Shown here: in pieces, positions 36,815 to 49,557 of the stretch | How the letters are laid out: the number at the start of each line of letters is the position of its first letter | Position numbering within the stretch: the stretch's first letter is position 1 | DNA from: Daphnia pulex | Taxonomy: Eukaryota; Arthropoda; Branchiopoda; Diplostraca; Daphniidae | Length of the DNA: 64,000 nucleotides | Direction of reading: 5' to 3' | NCBI RefSeq assembly: GCF_021134715.1 | Contig: NC_060024.1 | Location: 10,044,001 to 10,108,000 of the forward strand | Notes under the pieces: generated by a model | What the model was told of the DNA's origin: nothing | Database searches by the model: none | What the model saw: the letters and a program-made list of their open reading frames with translations, nothing else | Made by a program: the position numbers and the translations under genes

Positions 36815-37472
36815 ATGGCAGGGCTATGGACATTTTGCTTGATTGCTCTCTCCATGACGGAAATGATAATTCCTCTGACAGCAAAACCATGCTTCATAAC
36901 CAATTGTCCACCGGGGGGAAAGCGGTCGAGTCAACTTGTTGAACCATCAAATTATTTAGAGGTTGCAGAAAAGCAGCTGTCAATGTCACATCAGGTATTC
37001 CAAACTTCGTCAAAAGTTTTAAATCTTGTTGAATAATCCGACAATTCATTTGGTAAATTATTTCAAGTGCGCTCCTTGTGGTCCTGCAGGAAAAGGAACT
37101 TGCCTTGGGGCCAATCTTTGCTGTGGATCACATTTTGGTTGTTTCTTTAAAACTGAAGAGACTAACGTTTGCTTGTTAACAAATTTAAAGTCGACTCAGT
37201 CGTGCAATCAACATTTCTGGAAAACTGATCTCAAATCGGCTTCGTGTAGCTTAAACGGCGACAAGATTGACGGAATTTGCGTGGCTGACTTACTGTGCTG
37301 TTCACTTGGTAACCTACCTCAAGATAATCTTTAGGGTTTCAAAATAATCAAATCGATTCTTGTTACAGATCAATGCAAACCAAATTTAGCTTGTCGAGTG
37401 TCACCTAACCAAAGTCGTAATCAAGGAAAAGATCGGATGATGTCTCAGACGTTCTTCTTGGATGATAAATAA
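36815..37472 (+). CDS. inotocin / vasopressin-oxytocin-like neuropeptide precursor with neurophysin
   Basis: Three coding exons: 36815-36994, 37068-37308, 37369-37472. The product is 174 residues. A hydrophobic leader (MAGLWTFCLIALSMTEMIIP) precedes the nonapeptide CFITNCPPG at residues 26-34. G35 is the amide donor, and K36-R37 is the dibasic cleavage site. The two peptide cysteines would form the ring. A 23-residue linker leads to a neurophysin domain with all 14 expected cysteines, which carries the hormone through the secretory pathway. Processing should yield an amidated, secreted peptide acting on a G-protein-coupled receptor. Residues K-P sit between the likely signal-peptidase site after TA and the first cysteine, which is not usual. 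There is no copeptin. A 5' UTR exon and TATA box lie upstream. The CFITNCPPG form fits a Daphnia peptide known from family literature. Confidence 0.97.
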
Positions 37473-37491
37473 TCAATAATTAGTAGACTAC

Positions 37492-37497
37492 AATAAA
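37492..37497 (+). promoter_or_regulatory. polyadenylation signal of the vasopressin-like gene
   Basis: AATAAA lies 20 bp after the stop codon. Confidence 0.6.
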
Positions 37498-37763
37498 GTT
37501 TGATTAAAATAATACGTACACAGTGCATCTAGAATCACACGATGTCTATAATTAATTATCGCTTGTTTGTGATCGGGGGAAATGGAATAAAAACAGCTTC
37601 TGCCTGAACCTATTAATTATATTAATGTTAAGACTTGACTGCCACCAATACCGCTACTGTACACATCAAACATAAAAAATGAGTAAAGTAAAATAACGAA
37701 TGAATGAAGTAAAACATTCAGCACTGCCGATTTACTACTTCTTTTTGCAAGTTGCGATTTGCT

Positions 37764-39322
<1,559 letters not shown>

Positions 39323-40824
39323 ACTGGTGATTTTCTGCCAAGAAAAAATGTTTCCAAAAGATAAGAGCTTTTATTACGCTTTTGAAATCGTAAATGTTTC
39401 GGCACCAATCTCAATTTATATTTATATACAAATAGTGGCAGTAACAGTATGGGCTAATAATATTTATGCAAAAACTAAGAAATCGGATAACATTTAAAAT
39501 GGCGTTGCATATATAATTTAATTCCTAAATTAAACAAGATAGGTTGATAACCTTTCTTACCGCAACAGAGAGACCAAGGGTACTGCGGACTCAATGGTGA
39601 GATGTGATGCCAGCTGTCTGCTATTTGTCTCCAAAAACCACCTAGCGGTAGTATCGAAGGACATTCTTCCTAGCCGCTAGGAGGCTAGGGCTAGGAGCAA
39701 ACTTTGCGATAAACTCTGATTTTTGTGAAAATAAGAAAATGGTCCATGTAAAAATTCAAGTAGGCCTAGCTGAAGGAAGGTGGTTTAGATAATGAGTAGG
39801 ATATGGCATTTTTGTCATTTGTCCATATCCGTTTGCGCTCACACTAATACAGCCTTTTTGAACGTTACGTCACAGAAAAAGACCACGGTAAAGACTACGT
39901 ATCTGTGGTTACGTATTAACCTACGCATTTCGGCACAAGCAACCGTAATTTGGAAGGTAACTGGCGTTCCGTTGCAAAAAAACAACAACTGAACATTGGT
40001 TTGGTTAATAAACCACGAAGGAGGAAAGGTTAAACCCTCTGGTTAAACCCAAAACGTTATGACGTAAAAACGCTCCGTGCCTATACGTCCATTACCGATC
40101 AAAATCGCATAATAGTTAATACTATGAAAGCACAGTTAATTTAAACCTTTAACAGAAATAAACAGATACATTTAAAGTTGTTCTCATCAACTGCATTTAT
40201 TTAGCCACAGCGCGAGAAGCTTGAAATGTTTTGTTGTGTTGTTGCTTTTATCCAAGGATTTGAACATTTCCCATGAAATGAGTATTGTGAGACTACCCTT
40301 GAGCTGTACCACACGTTCTCAAAAACCATTTCAATAGTATCAATTATCGAGTACGTTTATATGGGCGATGCAGGGCTAGAGGGCATAGACTATTCCATTT
40401 CCGAGAAAATTTTAACCCAATTTTCCAAACCGCAACAACGAAATGGCACAGCTGCACAGTGGTCGCGGGAATTGCATTTAATTGTACTGTGTATCCTAAT
40501 CTATATTTATCCTGCAATAAGTTCAGGTTTCACTCATTCAAATTAATAATAATAAGATTGCTGGATTAAATACTTGAGTTAAATCCACAAGAGTGACATT
40601 TTAGGATAAGGATTCTTTTACAAGAAGGTTACAACTTTTAGAACTAAGTACCTTAAATGTTTCTTATTCTAACTTTCTGCAATTAGTTATTTCCAAATAC
40701 AGTGTACTTTCTATACTTTGGAAATTTCTATTGTTAGATAGTTTGTTTCTGTTTCAGATTTTTACTATAGCTTTATTCCTAGTGGGCAAACCATAATATA
40801 CAAAATACAACTTTTAAAGGAACA
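39323..40824. other. intergenic, no supported gene
   Basis: No coding frame here has protein-like features or splice partners. The GOT1 promoter lies at the left and the MIC13-like polyadenylation signal at 40772-40777 (minus) at the right. Confidence 0.4.
40772..40777 (-). promoter_or_regulatory. polyadenylation signal of the MIC13-like gene
   Basis: TTTATT reads AATAAA on the minus strand, 48 bp past the stop codon. Confidence 0.5.
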
Positions 40825-41298
40825 CTACTTAATAATGAGCTTCTTGACTTCCTCAGGTAATGAATCAAGAAATGTCACAGCTTTGACAACTCCATTATTC
40901 CACCTGACTGCAAGTGGAATATGGTCAGGTTTTGACCAGATTCGCATCTAGATATAACAACAATAACAAAAATAATTATTTTGTGAGAATTTCTATGAAT
41001 AACCAATAATACCTTTTCATAAACTTCTTTCAGTTTATCTTCCTGATCTTTGGAGATGACAACTTCTTTCCCAGGTAGTAATTCTTCAAATTTTTTATAA
41101 AACAAGAAGGTTTCCTCTGTTGACCCCCATAATCCCTCTTGAGTGGTGACGTACACTGCTGTAGCCGGGACACCTACACGAACAGAAAACCTGTGAAAAC
41201 ATGTTCAATTAAATATATTTCAAAAAAAAATCTGTGAATTCAATATTTTTTTATGTTGAATATAATTACTTGAAGAGTTTCCACAAACCGCTGGCCAT
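40825..41298 (-). CDS. MICOS complex subunit MIC13/QIL1-like
   Basis: Three exons in transcript order: 41270-41298, 41013-41190, 40825-40947. The product is 109 residues (human MIC13: 118). The family sits in the mitochondrial inner membrane, joins the MIC10 subcomplex to the rest of MICOS and keeps cristae junctions. The start MASGLWKLFKFSVRVG leads into a hydrophobic segment (VGVPATAVYVT) matching the family's single N-terminal membrane helix. The following QEGLWGS resembles the vertebrate DQELLGP block, and IPLAVRWNNGVVKAV resembles the conserved C-terminal RDSWNAGI-type segment. Nine codons lie in exon 1, so the start is set by splice phase. The assignment rests on short blocks in the right order and is less certain than for its neighbours. 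Confidence 0.78.
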
Positions 41299-41509
41299 AT
41301 TGTCTGTTCAGTCTGTTGATATCTTTACAATGTTGCCAATTGGCAACTGGATAGACATGAAAGCTAAAAAAAAAAGGGATACGCCTACTCGCCTACTAAA
41401 AAAACGTGAAATTTTTCATTTTTTAAAAAGCTCGCGTTATTTAAAAACAGAAATACGTAGTTACTGTTTTTCCTGGTTGTGTGGAAACATCTCTTACGTT
41501 TTTTACAAG

Positions 41510-41518
41510 GTGTCAAAC
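41510..41518. repeat. 9-bp target-site duplication, left copy
   Basis: GTGTCAAAC directly abuts the left inverted repeat. The identical nine bases follow the right repeat at 43335-43343. Confidence 0.85.
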
Positions 41519-41617
41519 GGGTGTCCCTAAACTATGGACTTGGACAGTCCATTTTGGACTACTAAACTATGGACTTCGATCGAAAACTATGGACTTCACC
41601 AGATGGCGCTGCCTGTC
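41519..41617 (+). repeat. left terminal inverted repeat (99 bp)
   Basis: Every base matches the reverse complement of 43236-43334. It contains several copies of the AAACTATGGACTT motif and a GATCGAAAAC segment. Confidence 0.9.
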
Positions 41618-41955
41618 CGAAACTATGGACTTAGGGACCTAAAATATGGACTTTAACCTGCAGAAACTATGGACTCCATCAGATGGCGTTATATCCGAAA
41701 CACTGGACTTGGCGTCTAAAGTATGGACTTTAAATGTATAAACTTGGCTTAGATCCGAATATTTTCGCTTAAGTTTTAAACGGTTCAATGAATATATCTT
41801 TTAATTAAATTTAAGCAAACCACAAATTCATTCTGAATGGTGTATTGCGAGTATTGATACACGATTTACAAGGTACATTTTGAACATTTCAAAAAAGGTT
41901 TTATTATTCTTGAATTGACATTTGAGAAAAGAAATAAAACAAAGTCATTTAACGT

Positions 41956-42345
41956 TTAAATGCAAGATGAGCAATACCAGAGCACTTTTTTGCACTTGAT
42001 GGCAGATTCGGGTATGTTCTCGCATTCCGGATGGAAATTTTATTTGCAAATGTTGCACTGTACCATAACGTGAAATTTTTTAGGAAGGAGTTTATGAAAT
42101 CCAAAGTCGGGCATCCGACACACACAGAAGAGGGGAATGGAAATTTGTTTCTTTGGTCTCCAATTTGAACGCGTTCGGAGTCCTTTGGTTGGAAAAGGAA
42201 TGATTGCGCCGTCGGAAATGCATTTCATTAGATGGGAGCGCATTTGTGACCCATCAAACCTCAATTCAGATGGATTAAATGAAAATGCCAAGGCTGTCGC
42301 AAATGCGATGGCATATAGTCCGCAACTTCCGCTTTCTTTTTGGCT
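41956..42345 (-). pseudogene. broken Ulp1-like protease / PHD-finger ORF carried by the transposon
   Basis: The minus frame starts in the block ESGSCGLYAIAFATALAF, which matches the (D)CG-LxAIAFA region around the catalytic cysteine (C at 42322-42324) of C48/Ulp1-type proteases found in animal transposons; the usual aspartate before the cysteine is serine here. It then runs through MRSHLMKCISDGAIIPFP. A zinc-binding segment follows: CVCRMPD, then VQCNICK, then NFHPEC, then WYCSSC, in the order of a PHD finger. An in-frame TAA (42040-42042) cuts it in two, between CNICK and NFHPEC. No ATG with an upstream catalytic histidine domain was found. It is a fragment. Confidence 0.65.
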
Positions 42346-43235
42346 TTCGCATTACCCATTATACCCATTATTTTTATCCCTTTATTTTTTTAAGATATGG
42401 TAGTGGTTTTGTTAATAATGGAGCTATTGATCTTTTAGGTACACAGTATGAACACATTTCTCAAAAGAGGGAATTAATTTTAAATGTGCTGCAGAACCGC
42501 TTATGTCTCTAAAGACTGCTCTTGCCCTATACGTTGTTTTATATAAAAGCAAAAGTCAATTTTAAAAAAATGAGATCTTAAGTATGAATCGAAGATATAA
42601 AAAGCATAGCTCATCATCTGATAGAAAGCTTAAACCTATTAATTAAGCACAAAAGATATGTAGCTCATGCTTCTCTTGCAGTTGGTGCTTTACTTGGACA
42701 ACCCGAATTTTCAATTTTATCTTTAGAACCGGGTAAACTTAGTGAAAGTAATGTGGATATAGCCATATAGGAGGAAGGAATATTAGTTAAATTCGCAAAT
42801 AGAAGCTTAAAAATGTATAAGAGATTTTGCCTTTAATTAACTCGGAAAAACATCTTGTATTTAAACCGTTTTATAGATCGGATAAAGCAAGACAGCGAAT
42901 TAATAAAAAATAATACTTTAGAAGAAATTAACAAAATAATAGAATATTTTACAAAAATATATCCTACCGCCGACGGAATTCTACCAAGCAGTGTTTTGGC
43001 ATTTGATACCAAACAAATTTTGGCTTTAAAAAAGTAAGTGTCCCGCCAGCTCTAGAAAGCTCGTGGCTTCTTGCAGTTTATTGAACGGACGTTAAATATA
43101 TAAAACAAAAAAATGATAGAACGATTCGTAGTTTATGTTTTATGTTGAATTTGGATAAAGTCCATACTTTTCAGGAAAAGTCCATAGTTTAGTATGGTCA
43201 TTGGTGGAGCGTTCAGGTTCTAAAATATGGACTTT

Positions 43236-43334
43236 GACAGGCAGCGCCATCTGGTGAAGTCCATAGTTTTCGATCGAAGTCCATAGTTTAGTAGTCCAAA
43301 ATGGACTGTCCAAGTCCATAGTTTAGGGACACCC
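43236..43334 (-). repeat. right terminal inverted repeat (99 bp)
   Basis: Perfect inverted partner of 41519-41617. Inward, related but diverged AAACTATGGACTT copies continue for another 100 bp. Confidence 0.9.
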
Positions 43335-43343
43335 GTGTCAAAC
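43335..43343. repeat. 9-bp target-site duplication, right copy
   Basis: GTGTCAAAC, identical to 41510-41518, immediately follows the right inverted repeat. Confidence 0.85.
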
Positions 43344-44067
43344 GGCTCAAACCTCAAACGATCTAAAAAACGGGTTTTCTTCCAATTTTTAGTTCCCTTC
43401 TAAAATCCAACACTCGTCTGCACCGCAAACTGTGACACATATTTCTAGTTCCTTTTCCTATTCCGGCTTCGGCCAGAAATTTTATTAGCTGTTAATACTC
43501 GAACTTGGATTGTCTTGGGGCTATTACGCTCTACTTGTGCATTAGGAGAGGTTGGGCGCACAGTTTTTAATCGGTCACACACACACACACACGAAGAATA
43601 TCTCCAAAAAAGTACGACTTATTATGTACGTTTGTTTTCTGCATTACTGTCTCAGTCTAGTAAGCATCATCTTGTTGGTGATCTCTTAAAAGTTGTTTTA
43701 TTTCTACTGTTTATGTGGCATATAAAATATTCCTCAAGCACCCATTAAGTTCAAGTGGTTACATTCGATGAATGAAGTTTGTTAGTCCTTTTTACTTTAA
43801 AACCCAGCAGCTGCTGTTGACATTTCCTTTGGAAGTAAATGTTTTGTAATCCATTAAAGTATAAAATGAGTAGTAAAGTTATTTGTATTCAAAAATTATT
43901 ATAACACCGATTCAACTTATGTGATTGATAAATGACTTTCTGGCGAGTGTGAATAATTTATTTAATAACCCTTTCTCGGTTTAAATATTTTCAGGACGAA
44001 CACCATCATATTGTAAATGACAGCTGCCTTCTTGATCTCATGAGGATTGTTTGAAAGGTGTTTGATG
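43344..44067. other. intergenic and 5' leader of the CDC42SE gene
   Basis: An AC microsatellite (about 43576-43593) lies here. The TATTTTCAG acceptor ending at 43994 marks the start of the exon that contains the CDC42SE ATG, so a non-coding exon must lie further left. No other gene is seen. Confidence 0.4.
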
Positions 44068-44154
44068 TCTAGTCAAAGAGCTTACAACCTGCACGGATAC
44101 AGTTACAGTTCTACTGTGTTGCCCTATAATCATCAGCCTTTGACGAGGGAAAGA

Positions 44155-44503
44155 ATGGCTGGTGGAGATATCTGGGTCCAGTGGTTCACATGCTGTGTGA
44201 CTCAACAACCTCCTCCAGTAAGTGAAATTCTGCTTGGCACATTCTTTTTTTATATTAAAATTTCATTTTAATGTTAATTATTTAAATTTAAAGCGGAGAC
44301 GAAGACCACCAATTGATCGTTCCATGATCGGTTTGCCACAAAATTTTCAACATACTGCTCATATAGGCTCAAGTGACGTAGCCATGGGTTCAAGGCATTT
44401 AGTAGCCTTGCAAAATCACATGCAGAGCAAAGGAGGTTATGACACGGCCGTTCCTATTGAAGACGCAGCTTCTAGGCAGGCACCGACAGTGACTGTGACA
44501 TGA
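44155..44503 (+). CDS. Spec2: CDC42 small effector protein (Spec2-like)
   Basis: Two exons: 44155-44217 and 44294-44503, giving 90 residues from MAGGDIWVQW. The family binds GTP-loaded Cdc42 and tempers actin and JNK signalling at the plasma membrane. WFTCCV carries the paired cysteines expected to be palmitoylated. RRRRPP and IDRSMIGLPQNFQHTAHIGS form the CRIB motif (I-x-x-P-x-x-F-x-H-x-x-H-x-G). MQSKGGYDTA matches the C-terminal SKG block. An in-frame ATG at 44068 would give a 119-residue product with an unrelated leader; the shorter start agrees with the fly and human proteins, so I prefer it. Confidence 0.92.
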
Positions 44504-44954
44504 TGATGTCCGTCTTCCTGAAATGCGGTCCTTGATTCCTTCTTCTTCTTCTGTACATTACGAAAGCCTTGTAACACTAATCTAACTCGTTGACCAGAAC
44601 TCTTTTCCCTCTACAAATTAATGATACTCCATTTAATACTAAGTGCAATTTTATGTACAGCCAATTACGTGACAGTATCGCTTCTCAGTGTTTTATGCTA
44701 CTAATTCGACATTGTCTTATACAATTCAAAGCTTTGACCACTCCCCATCTTCGTTTCATCTTCTCAGCTTCGCCATATATCATACCTAACGAACGATTTG
44801 TTGACCAGAAAAAATTATTATTTCAAAATTGTGAAAACGAATGTATTCCGCCCTTCCGCACATAGGTCCAGCCCCAAATTGGGCAACGATCAAATGAAAG
44901 AAACAAATTGAAAAAAAAAAATACACAACAAACCAATTGTAATTATTTCTATAT
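44504..44954. other. 3' UTR region between convergent CDC42SE and LEO1
   Basis: T- and A-rich sequence with no coding frame; both 3' UTRs fall here. Confidence 0.45.
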
Positions 44955-47025
44955 TTAATCGCTGTCCTCTTCGCTGCTGCTGGATACTACTCTCACCTTA
45001 CTTCCACTGCCACCTGCCTCATCATCATCGTCGTTATCATCTTCATCCGGCAGTGCTTTGGCACGTTCCAGTTTCTTCGCTTTACGGTCTTCTATGTCTG
45101 AAGCATCTTCTTCAGAAGAATAGATGGGTGGTCTTTGATGTGATGCATCTAATAACCGAGCAAACACGGAGTTCATTATAACAATTAGCGAGGAACATAA
45201 AATAAAAGTACAGAAACGTTTACCTCGAGGTCCTCCCCGTTTGTACTTATTTTTAATCGCTGTCAGAGAGATTCCACCTTCATCTTCAGAGTCTTCGTAG
45301 CCTTCGCGATCGGGCTCCAAGTAACCACCACTCATGCCACGGCCGGTAGCTGTTCGTTCACGGACGCGTTTTTGTTTCGACTCGCGTCTCACTGAAGCTC
45401 TCAACCGTTCCTCCTCTTTCTGCAAGCAAACCGGTCAACCATTTGACGGCACGGTTAATATTTTTCATCAACAAAATAACAAGTAGTAGTGTAATATTAG
45501 TAGTATTACCTTGATCTTCTCTCCGCGGTTGGCCTCAGGATCCGCACCGAAAACCCCAATGATCTTAATAGAAGACGTCTTGGTGGAACGCTCGGCAAGA
45601 GACTTGGTCATCTTTCGATGGGTGAATGAATCGGTGGAGTGAGGTCGGAAAGTCAACTTGGTGCGGAAGACAGCCTGGCCCTGTAGACCAGTACCTTGCC
45701 GAATGAACAAATGATTGTAATCTCCCTAAATAGACCAGACAAATGAGGATTGTTAATAGGCATCTCGTTGAGAAAGAATTGGATAATTATAATTTACCTG
45801 CAGGGGTTGTCGGTAAACATCGAAAATTTCAGAGCCAAGATGGAGGGAAAGTGAGCCGTCTGACCATTTAACCATCCGGGCATTACTTTGCTTGAAGGCG
45901 TTTCCCTCTTTATCAAAAGCCGTTCGCCATCTGATTGTGTTTTCAACTTTGAGTTTGAGGCGGGCTCGACCTTCTTCGTCGAGGGTCTCCTCTTCTTCCA
46001 GCTCGTCTTCGTAGGTTTCGGGGTCATAAGGTCGCGGCTCAACCGACAAGAAATTGGGCAGCTTGACAAAGTGGAACTCACTGCCTACGTCAGCCCGGAT
46101 GTATGGCAGCTCATGCTCAATTCTCGTCTCTGGAACGGGCTCTTCTGGTTCCTTTTCCTTTTCGTTATCACGGCCTCCGAATTCATCATCCTGTTCCATT
46201 TCATCGGGCGATCGACGATCAGGAATGCTGTCTCTATCAGCTTCACTGGCGGCTTTCTCGGGTAGTTTTTGGGTGGGTTTGTTGCCATCGTCGTCGTCGT
46301 CATCCTCAGATGACATGTCGACATTTTCACCGAAAAGGGCTTCGGCAGTAGGGCTCGCCATTTTGCTACTTTTACCCCCGGCATCTGAATCTGAAGCCGA
46401 ATCAGCATCGCTGTCTATGATGCGCTTGATTTTCCTAGTTGAATTAAAATTGAAGTTGAATTAAAGGTTGGTTGATGTGAAATTTGGGGAAATTAGATTT
46501 ACTTTTTAGTCTCTTCATGTGATGGGGATGACTGAGCTGTGTCTTTGCCATCCTTTTCTTCATCAGAATGATGGCTGGCTGATCTTGCTGAGCTGGAGCT
46601 AGATGAACTCCTGCTCCTACTTCCGCTTTGACTACGACTTCTACTCTTTCTCTCATCCAGCACCAAATCTCCATCACCATTCACTTCACTTCCTGATCTA
46701 CTTTCAGCACTGGCGCTTCTACTCCTGGCTGTAACAATAGAGGGTAATGTTAAATGTCAAATGAATTTTGAGACAATTGTTTACCTTGATCTGGGCTTTG
46801 AGCAGACCTAGAAGAACTGCCTGATCTGGAAGCTGCTGATTGTCGGCTACGTACAGAACCTGCTTCTGACTTGCTCCCTGATCCGCTGCTGTCGGAATCG
46901 CTACCTGAGGACTTATCATCTGCAAGAATACACAACGGAGTTAAGAAAATGTCAACTTTGAGTCACAAACCTTTCGTACCTTCAGATCCAGAATTTTCAG
47001 ATTCTTGGTCTTTATAGGGCGCCAT
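44955..47025 (-). CDS. Leo1: RNA polymerase-associated protein LEO1 (PAF1 complex)
   Basis: Seven exons in transcript order: 46980-47025, 46785-46919, 46503-46728, 45798-46434, 45510-45725, 45224-45419, 44955-45148. The product is 549 residues. LEO1 is part of the PAF1 complex, which travels with RNA polymerase II and promotes histone marks and elongation. The N terminus is a Ser/Asp/Gly-rich acidic tract ([16 protein letters not shown] and serine runs), as in other LEO1 proteins. The conserved LEO1 domain begins in exon 4 with [21 protein letters not shown], followed by [13 protein letters not shown] and [18 protein letters not shown]. The tail is acidic, ending SSSSEEDSD. It is divergent from polychaetoid; a shared promoter region lies at about 47026-47400. 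Confidence 0.95.
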
Positions 47026-49557
47026 TATGGACAAAACTTTCTTCTTCTTTTTTAATAAAGGAAATCGGAATGAAATCAAGCAAACAACACACACCGAATT
47101 TCAAAGCTTCGTCTGTTAGAAAGCCTACGGTGGCGACTCAAGTGAGCGAAAAATAAAAGTTCAAAATGCAACCGCTAGATGTCTCGTACGTCCCTGAACG
47201 CCAATTAAATAAATTTGGCTCCCACTCCGATGGCAACGCTCAAACCCCCCTCCTCCTCCTCAAGACCTGAGCTGAGAGCCTGAGACCGCCCGTTCTCGAG
47301 TCAGTCGTCTTGATGATGGTGAGGAGTTCGTTACAAGAAAACATCGGGAGTGTGCAGCCCGAAATCTTGTGAGTGCGTGCACTGCCCTCGTTGTTAAGCA
47401 AACTTTATTTCGAGATAAGACCTGCGCAAAAGAGCATCGTCGTCGTCGTCGTGTTCCTTCGGCCTAAGAGAACAACGATCCTGGCCAAAACATCAGCAGT
47501 CCTCCTCGTTGTCTTAGACATTTCCAAGTTTTGTGGAAGCAGTGCGACAAATCGTCCGTTTTTCTTGTGTGTTTCATCTTGACCAAAGTTGAGAGTGTGT
47601 GAATCATCAGAAATTTCGTTGTCAAAAGGAAGAAGCACGAGTGCTGTTGTCACACAAACAACTTGAGAGTGTCGTGTATCGGCCCCCCCCCCCTGTCTCA
47701 GCAGAAAATAATAAAAACCCATCAGCAAAAAGAGAAACAACACACACACAACCGTTTGGGGTTTTTTCTGTCATGGAGAAGGTCACCCGGACCGGTTTCG
47801 CTCGTGGCCCATCGAGTTGAAAACGTTTTCAACAGTTTCTCAAACGTCGATAGATTCCCTTTTGTCGTCGTCGTCTCATTGGGGAAAAGGAGAGCTCTCC
47901 TTTCCTTTTTGTCTCCAAAATCTAGAGGTATAAAATCAAGTATATTTGGAGAAAGGGTCATTTGTTATTGTTCCCAGTAGCAGGTGAAAGCCTGGACCTT
48001 AATGATTGTTGTTTTCGAACGAAATCGATTGGAAATGCATGTGTTTTTTCTTCTAATCAGGTTTTGCTTCGTCTAGTTATGGAAATGAGATATATTTTCC
48101 CTCCTAGGTTTTCTTTTTCCTAAACTTTAAACCACGGAGAGGAGGAGAATTTGATTTAATGGAAGTTTCAGTGGATCACGACACGGGGACATTTTGGGGG
48201 CACACCAGGAGTGGTGGTGAAGAAGACCAAGTTGAAACAGAGAAGAAGAAGTCATCCCACCACCGGGAAATGAGTAAATAATCGAGGCGTGTGTAAGAAG
48301 TAAACGGAGAACGGCGGAAATATGCCCGAGGAAGAAGTTGATGGCCCGAGGCCAGTCATTGTTGCATACACAGGGACTCCCTCCAGCTTGTCACGTCTGT
48401 GACCCTTGTCTTTCTTCTTTTCCATCTCCGACCTAAAATAACACATGGGGTGGAGTTAAAAATCTATATGTACCGTGTATATCTACGGCGGTGGCGTCGA
48501 AAACTCAATCAACTTTTCTCCTCTCCCTTCCACCTTATTTATTTACATTTCCTCCCCCCCTTCCATCTTCCTCTAACAGTCCATCCGCGGTTTGATCAAA
48601 CAGTTGTACAAGGCCCTCTCTGTGCAGAGTGCACAGACGCGGTGTGAGCAGGACACGATTGAATGAGACCGTTTGATTGACTTGGGTGTGTAAGGGGGGG
48701 TTACACACGCACCCCATGGTGGGAGGAGGAGTAGGGGGGGAAGAGAAGCTTCTGGGCCGGAAACACGGACCGGATCGATAACGCTGATACCGTCACCAAG
48801 AGAGTAAAGAAGAGAGAGATCCATGCACAGTCTACACACTCACATCTGGCAGCAACCCCCCCCCCCCCCCCAACGAAAAAGAAGATGAGGAGACATGGAT
48901 GCCATTCCGCCCGACCGTGTCATTTTCTGCTCTTGTAGCCCAGGAACTCAAAAGCCAAATAGAGAGAAGATCTCACTGTTTTTCTAGAGCATCCGGAGGC
49001 ATATACATTTTCTTCTCACTCCTTTCCAGCGGCACATTCTACCTTCATCACACACCCACGTTCTTATTCTGCCGTGTGTCGCACACTGGTGATAAAAGCT
49101 TGTGCTTCTTCTTCTTCTCCGAGCCGAGTTCCTTGTTTTTAAGTTTTGTTATGGTTTGTTGCCCCGGAATGAAAGCAAAGCCTCTCTCTGTGTGTGCAGC
49201 CGAGTAATGTGTTTGTTGTGACCTTTTTTGTTTTTGTTTTGAACTTTTCCCCTCTCCCAACCAACTCGCTCCTCCTTTTAATTCGACTACTAAACCGTAA
49301 GACCGGCGTAGAGCGTTTGGGAACCCAACGACGACAGTCTCTTATGAGCTATTTCCGGCCCCTGGGATTCTTCTTTTACTACTTGATTCAATCAACCCCA
49401 GCTCGTTACTTTCCTTTGTCTGTTTGTTAGGAAATAGGATTGGAAAATTTCGGCCTGTCAATGAAATGGATACGCTCAGATGACTTGCATCCGGATGAAC
49501 GTTGATGAATGATTTGTTATCGTTTCTTTTTCTTTCTTTTCTTGTTTTGCCCATCAG
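47026..49557. other. LEO1 5' side and 5' UTR/intron region of polychaetoid
   Basis: A TCAGTC initiator-like site (about 47299) after GC-rich sequence may start the plus-strand gene. GT-rich donors and the acceptor CCCATCAG at 49557 show that the ATG-bearing exon is not the first. A C15-17 run lies near 48857. No coding exon is supported here. Confidence 0.4.
48857..48870. repeat. poly-C tract
   Basis: A run of about fifteen or more C residues. A matching poly-G run followed by GA repeats lies at about 56520-56550 in the same gene's intron, and poly-C also lies near 7057. Confidence 0.8.

Larger units (their letters stand above)
41519..43334. mobile_element. Mutator-like DNA transposon, 1816 bp, probably non-autonomous
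   Basis: The element has 99-bp perfect terminal inverted repeats (41519-41617 and 43236-43334) starting GGGTGTCCC, bounded by a 9-bp direct duplication GTGTCAAAC. A 9-bp duplication with long inverted repeats is the hallmark of Mutator-like elements, though other superfamilies cannot be excluded without a transposase. Both arms carry many near-copies of AAACTATGGACTT, a likely transposase-binding array. No intact transposase frame is visible. Inside lies a broken minus-strand ORF with a Ulp1-like cysteine-protease signature and a PHD finger. Identical ends and intact target duplication point to recent insertion. The element lies between the MIC13-like and CDC42SE genes and breaks neither. Confidence 0.85.

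Noticed and set aside
42855-43037. 60-codon plus-strand frame inside the transposon
   Set aside because: It has no recognisable domain. The sequence before it is open in a different frame and broken by stops, so no transposase could be assembled.
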